From FEB-10 sp963710645 (lineage in GTDB: Bacteria; Acidobacteriota; Thermoanaerobaculia; Thermoanaerobaculales; Sulfomarinibacteraceae): a stretch of 64,000 nucleotides of DNA. The stretch spans positions 558,001-622,000 of the forward strand of contig CAVQBD010000009.1 in the NCBI GenBank assembly GCA_963710645.1, in the 5' to 3' direction. Below are positions 61,501 to 64,000 of this stretch, one piece after another. The stretch's first letter is position 1, and each line of letters starts with the position of its first letter. The notes below the pieces were generated by a model that was not told where the DNA came from, searched no databases, and saw only the letters and a program-made list of their open reading frames with translations. The translations under genes and the position numbers were made by a program.

Positions 61501-64000
61501 CGGCGATGAGCAGGGTCCCCACCCGCTCGCTGGAGTTGGGGTTCGGATCAACCGAGAAGCTGACCGTTCCGTTGCCAGATCCGGAGTTCCCGTTGGTGAT
61601 GTCGATCCAGCCCGCCTGGGAGACCGCCGTCCACGCACAGCCCGATTGGGTCGAGACCAGCACCGCACCGGTACCGCCCGAGGCGTCGAACTCGGCGTCG
61701 TCGGGCATGATGTTGTAGGTGCAGGTGCCACCGCCACCGCCGCCGCCGCCGCCGCAGTCTCCGGTGTTGTTCACCGTGAGATTGCGGCTGATGGGGCCGA
61801 AGGTGTTGCCGTCGATCACCACCGAAAGGGTCACCGTCTTGGTGCCGGCCGAAGCGTACTTGTGGATCCCGGTGTTGCAGTACGGGGGCGTGTTGCAGGT
61901 CACGAACTGCGGGAAGTCGGGGCAGCCGGCGCCGCCGTAATTCCAGCTCGCCTGATCCACGTCACCTGGAACACCGGTGATGTCGAAGAAGACCTGCTGA
62001 CCGATGTCCGGAGTGGAGTCCGAGATGTCGAGGTCGAGCTGGATCGATCCATCGGACACATTCATGGGTTTGTCGACGGTCGAGGAATCACCGTTGTTGG
62101 TATTGGTCAGGGTCAGCTCCACGGTGTAGGAACCCGGGTTCAGGGTCTCCGCCGGAATGGTGCATGTGGACGCGTTGGGGCACCCGCCGTAGTTTGTCGG
62201 CCCGGTCACCGACCAGTCCCACTGCAGATTGGCTCCGGGCGCCCAGTTAGAGTTGGTGCCGTCCAGTGTGATGGGGTCGGTGTTGAGCGGGTTCGACGGC
62301 ACGGTGACATCGGCCGAAACCGAGGAGACGCCGTCCAGAACGAGCCAGGTCACCGCATCATACAACCCGCCGCCCACCGCCCCGTGCGCGTAGTGGACCG
62401 TCAGCCTGATCGACCAGTCGCCGCTCTCGTCCAACGGTACGTTGTTCACCGTCTGGCCGACGTAGTTCTCTGATCCTCCACTGGGGTCGAAGACCCGCCA
62501 TTCGTAAAGGTCGCCGGTGCCGCCAGGAGTCCCCTCCGCCGTCGCCGTCATCTGGATCTGGTCCCCGGTGATCGGGTTCGTGGGGCTGATACTGATGGAT
62601 GCCTGCGGCTCTCGTTCGATAAGGATCTCCTCGGTCTCGAGCTGCTGCTCAGGACAGGCACCTAGAGGGTCACAAGGAAAGTCCTCATTGGCGACTGCCA
62701 CATGTGCATACCGAACCACGTCCGCGCCGATGCTCGCCGGAAGATCACAGTCCAGGGGCTCCAGATCCGCGTTTGTCAGACCCGAGTCGCCGCAAACCAG
62801 TCCACTCCCTGGGTCCGCACCATTGGTAACCCAAACAGCCCGCGTCTCCACGGTTCCAATGGACGTGTCGGTCACCGTTACCGTGTCGCCCGGAAACGCC
62901 GGCACTGGGTCGATGTTCATGTTGGCCGTCGGCTGCACCGGTCCGCCGCAGGCCGTAAAATCGATCATCTGCACCACCGCGTAGCGCGCGAAGTACATCA
63001 CGTTGCCGTCATCGGAGAACGATGCCCCCTGCGGCCACTCGCACTCCTCCGAATGACTGTTCCACGGCTGGTCCAGATGCCAGAAATTCTGGTCCATCAG
63101 TACCGGGTTGGTGGGGACCTCGATGTTGTAGGTCTTCGAGGTGTCTTCTTGCAGCGTCCGGCCCACCCACACAAAGGGGTAGCGGATGGCCGCGGTGTTC
63201 ACATTGGCCGCACTCGACGGCACCCGGGCCTGCTGGACCGGCGCGGCCGGGTTCGAGATGTCCCAGATCCTGAAACCGTCGTTGGACAGCGCGGTGACGG
63301 CGAGTTCGGCGGTCTTGTCGATGCCCAGACCCTTGCCGCGCGACAGAAAAGCCTTGAAGTTCGCCGGCTGGCTCGCGAATTGAAGGTTGATCGTGCCGCC
63401 TATTTCCTGGACCTCGTAGACGTAGATCTGCCGGTTGCCCATACCCAGATAGACGTAGTGGGTCCCGTTCTTGAAAAGGTGGGCGCCGTTGTAGATATTG
63501 CCGTCGAAGCCCGGCACGTCGACGCAGCCAATCTGCTGGAGATCACCCTCGTCGACGCCGTCGACTTCATACAGCGTGGCGTCGCCGTCGCAGTCTCCCG
63601 GCAAATAGTTGGCCAGCAGATACTGCTGGCTGCCGATCTTGAACATGAATGCGCCCTGGGGCGCCGCGCCAGTATCGTAGACGTGCTGAGTGCTGAAGTC
63701 CGGCCGGCTGGGGTTGGTGCCCAGGTCGAAGATCACGTTCGCCAGCTTGAAGGTAGCCACGCCCCAGCGACACTCGTCGCAGATGGAGTGATTCAGAAGA
63801 TCGTAGTCGGAATCGCCCTGATTGAGCACGGGGAAAGCCGAAAAATCACCCTCGTCGGGATTAGCGGCGTCGGAGATGTCCCACAACTTGAGTTCGTTGC
63901 CGTCGTTGACCGCCAACTGCGTGCGCCCGCCCCAGAGGAATGTGGAGGTGTCAAAGTACTTCGGTATGGTCGGGTGGCCGGTGCAGTTCAAGGATTCCTC
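58571..64000 (-). CDS. Large secreted BACON/PKD-repeat protein (5' end outside window)
   Basis: At least 1809 residues, with the frame open to the right edge. Positions below count from 63991. About 1-355 is a beta-propeller-like region of the LVIVD type (LWDISDAANP, YNGAHLFKNGTHYVYLGMGNRQIYVYEV, FRIWDISNPAAPVQQARVP). About 360-760 holds PKD/Ig-like domains. Three BACON domains lie at about 762-838, 973-1053 and 1173-1253, each with the pattern GG(T/G)G...V.T...C.W.A....WI.I and ending in VTQ/INQE. PKD-like domains and runs of 9-11 glycines separate them. A tandem module of about 235 residues repeats twice at 1332-1806 (PAAAHTPGLYDTVWRTDLRILNP / PGVAHLPGANDSLWRSDLTFLNH). That module also ends the two propeller pseudogenes. 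It is probably exported and binds glycans or protein at the surface. There is no visible catalytic domain. Confidence 0.9.
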   Translation of the reverse strand, partial: EESLNCTGHPTIPKYFDTSTFLWGGRTQLAVNDGNELKLWDISDAANPDEGDFSAFPVLNQGDSDYDLLNHSICDECRWGVATFKLANVIFDLGTNPSRPDFSTQHVYDTGAAPQGAFMFKIGSQQYLLANYLPGDCDGDATLYEVDGVDEGDLQQIGCVDVPGFDGNIYNGAHLFKNGTHYVYLGMGNRQIYVYEVQEIGGTINLQFASQPANFKAFLSRGKGLGIDKTAELAVTALSNDGFRIWDISNPAAPVQQARVPSSAANVNTAAIRYPFVWVGRTLQEDTSKTYNIEVPTNPVLMDQNFWHLDQPWNSHSEECEWPQGASFSDDGNVMYFARYAVVQMIDFTACGGPVQPTANMNIDPVPAFPGDTVTVTDTSIGTVETRAVWVTNGADPGSGLVCGDSGLTNADLEPLDCDLPASIGADVVRYAHVAVANEDFPCDPLGACPEQQLETEEILIEREPQASISISPTNPITGDQIQMTATAEGTPGGTGDLYEWRVFDPSGGSENYVGQTVNNVPLDESGDWSIRLTVHYAHGAVGGGLYDAVTWLVLDGVSSVSADVTVPSNPLNTDPITLDGTNSNWAPGANLQWDWSVTGPTNYGGCPNASTCTIPAETLNPGSYTVELTLTNTNNGDSSTVDKPMNVSDGSIQLDLDISDSTPDIGQQVFFDITGVPGDVDQASWNYGGAGCPDFPQFVTCNTPPYCNTGIHKYASAGTKTVTLSVVIDGNTFGPISRNLTVNNTGDCGGGGGGGGGTCTYNIMPDDAEFDASGGTGAVLVSTQSGCAWTAVSQAGWIDITNGNSGSGNGTVSFSVDPNPNSSERVGTLLIAGQTFTVTQFQSVPTNFSISNSSPDIGEEVIFAVASGLIPESWDFQSPDCGWNPPTVDCSSNPSACESFVRTFAQAGLFDVTLETTTGTKTRTVWVRNQGNCEGVCTADGPPDPSFTVTPNPVQGGQVVEFFHSEEPVVVECEYVVDPVSVTIPQSGGGGSITVATHPDCAWFASDDRAWISITGEPLMGTGPAIVNFQVDTNNDGAPRMGHVFVGGQVVAINQESTGGAGAGDGGGNNADPLPVGITVSNTTPQIGEVVEFDITGYGGDVEAHWDFGGTGCSPFNQIDTCFPLYTSCLETTFKYASAGPKTASVTIYNPDNGVEIGSANVNLTVQNSGTCGGCVYSISPSTGDFPIAGGTGTINVTTGATCDWNADPSHNWITILSGGSGPGNGTIQYSVDTNTGPARQGDIQVVNRLHTINQEGTGGGGGGGGGGGTDEATEWLWTVSLDGDPVLTSTDPNFTHVFGVAGLYVVELEAGNCEGSATSSQVLQVTEPPPPDDFLVPAAAHTPGLYDTVWRTDLRILNPCSSAVDVSITYLPEGTNNNGGLTYGLHFSLAQNATRIFDDIVDQIPGIEGDDNKGSLRFNFEGGQGCTPLIVSRTYNDTPDGTFGQFVPAVPVLPLLEDRIFLTGLVHDFYYRTNIGLANFGENDVGGIVVTVFDEDGAPLGEPIETWVPGYSTRQIVEVIERAGILHDVNIFTATIDTNGADLTTYASVIDNLTGDPVLYTAGDTTNTTVWIPGVAHLPGANDSLWRSDLTFLNHTDDLVSARIDFVPESIQGDDYFVEVHGIQPGATFYFVDVLDTIVPGLDTKGYFVVKGLEGSVVPQFVAKTYNLAPEGGTFGQNLKVFGETDLIHLGESAYIPGIGNSPDPNMGFRTNVGVLNTNEQQTSVISIKVYDMQGALITEVPAVTLPPSKFLQSNIFDALGIGDMDGEVSVEIGVVSGGPVAAYASEIDNRTQDPILVPAVPMDSPQ

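Noticed and set aside
1..64000. tRNA, rRNA, tmRNA, riboswitches, replication origin
   Set aside because: No cloverleaf with a GTTCRA arm, no rRNA motifs, no recognised riboswitch core and no DnaA-box cluster were seen by eye. Weak or divergent ones could be missed.

Overview
The window is a high-GC bacterial chromosome segment of about 35 genuine protein genes. They lie on both strands in short operons, separated by unusually repeat-rich intergenic DNA. No rRNA, tRNA, tmRNA, CRISPR array, cas gene, phage gene or transposase was recognised. The organism is probably a Gram-negative Acidobacteriota-like bacterium, perhaps near the Thermoanaerobaculia. This rests on System I cytochrome c maturation genes with a cysteine-type CcmE, a lipid-A-synthase-type (LAB_N) membrane protein, an RNase E/G with a basic tail, and a very large secreted protein with BACON and PKD-like modules. 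The placement is an inference from gene content, not a phylogeny.

Layout. 1-3.4 kb: smc, cut by the left edge. 3.9-7.6 kb: two tandem, heavily frameshifted copies of a secreted beta-propeller gene. 8.1-12.9 kb: a LolD/FtsX/AttH-like ABC operon. 13.4-16.1 kb: a LipM-like octanoyltransferase and an AmpG-like MFS permease. 16.6-21.9 kb (minus strand): the ccmABCDEF heme-handling genes. 22.3-26.1 kb: a fatty acid hydroxylase-like enzyme, a FabH-type ketosynthase and RNase E/G. 26.7-30 kb (minus): an ACT-domain regulator, then an ECF sigma / anti-sigma / DUF4097 operon ending in a clear terminator. 30-39 kb: apaG, a cytidylate-kinase-like protein, elbB, a ferredoxin-NADP reductase, a TSUP permease, an FGGY sugar kinase, a VanZ-like protein, a Tat-exported phosphoesterase and a membrane protein. 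39.9-47.3 kb: redox and glycerol-phosphate enzymes (large FAD/Fe-S oxidoreductase, aminotransferase, alkyl-DHAP-synthase-like enzyme, GlpD). 47.5-56.6 kb: cell-surface genes (DPM1-like and other glycosyltransferases, LAB_N protein, YfhO-like membrane protein, Wzt-like ATPase). 56.9 kb to the end: a secreted protein of unknown function and the BACON/PKD protein, cut by the right edge.

The most unusual property is the intergenic DNA. Almost every gap holds arrays of 7-nt periodic repeats. There are many unrelated heptamers with the same period, and a few 8- or 9-nt ones. They resemble the STRR heptamer arrays known from filamentous cyanobacteria. G-rich blocks and at least four families of 65-80-nt palindromic elements punctuate the arrays, and several of these share one GCTCCCCGAGGTT-type flank. 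A second recurring feature is a TANNNT -10-like hexamer 6-9 nt before start codons that lack a Shine-Dalgarno sequence, which suggests many leaderless transcripts.

The two frameshifted propeller genes carry the same C-terminal module as the BACON protein about 55 kb away. They therefore look like decayed members of a lineage-specific secreted protein family.
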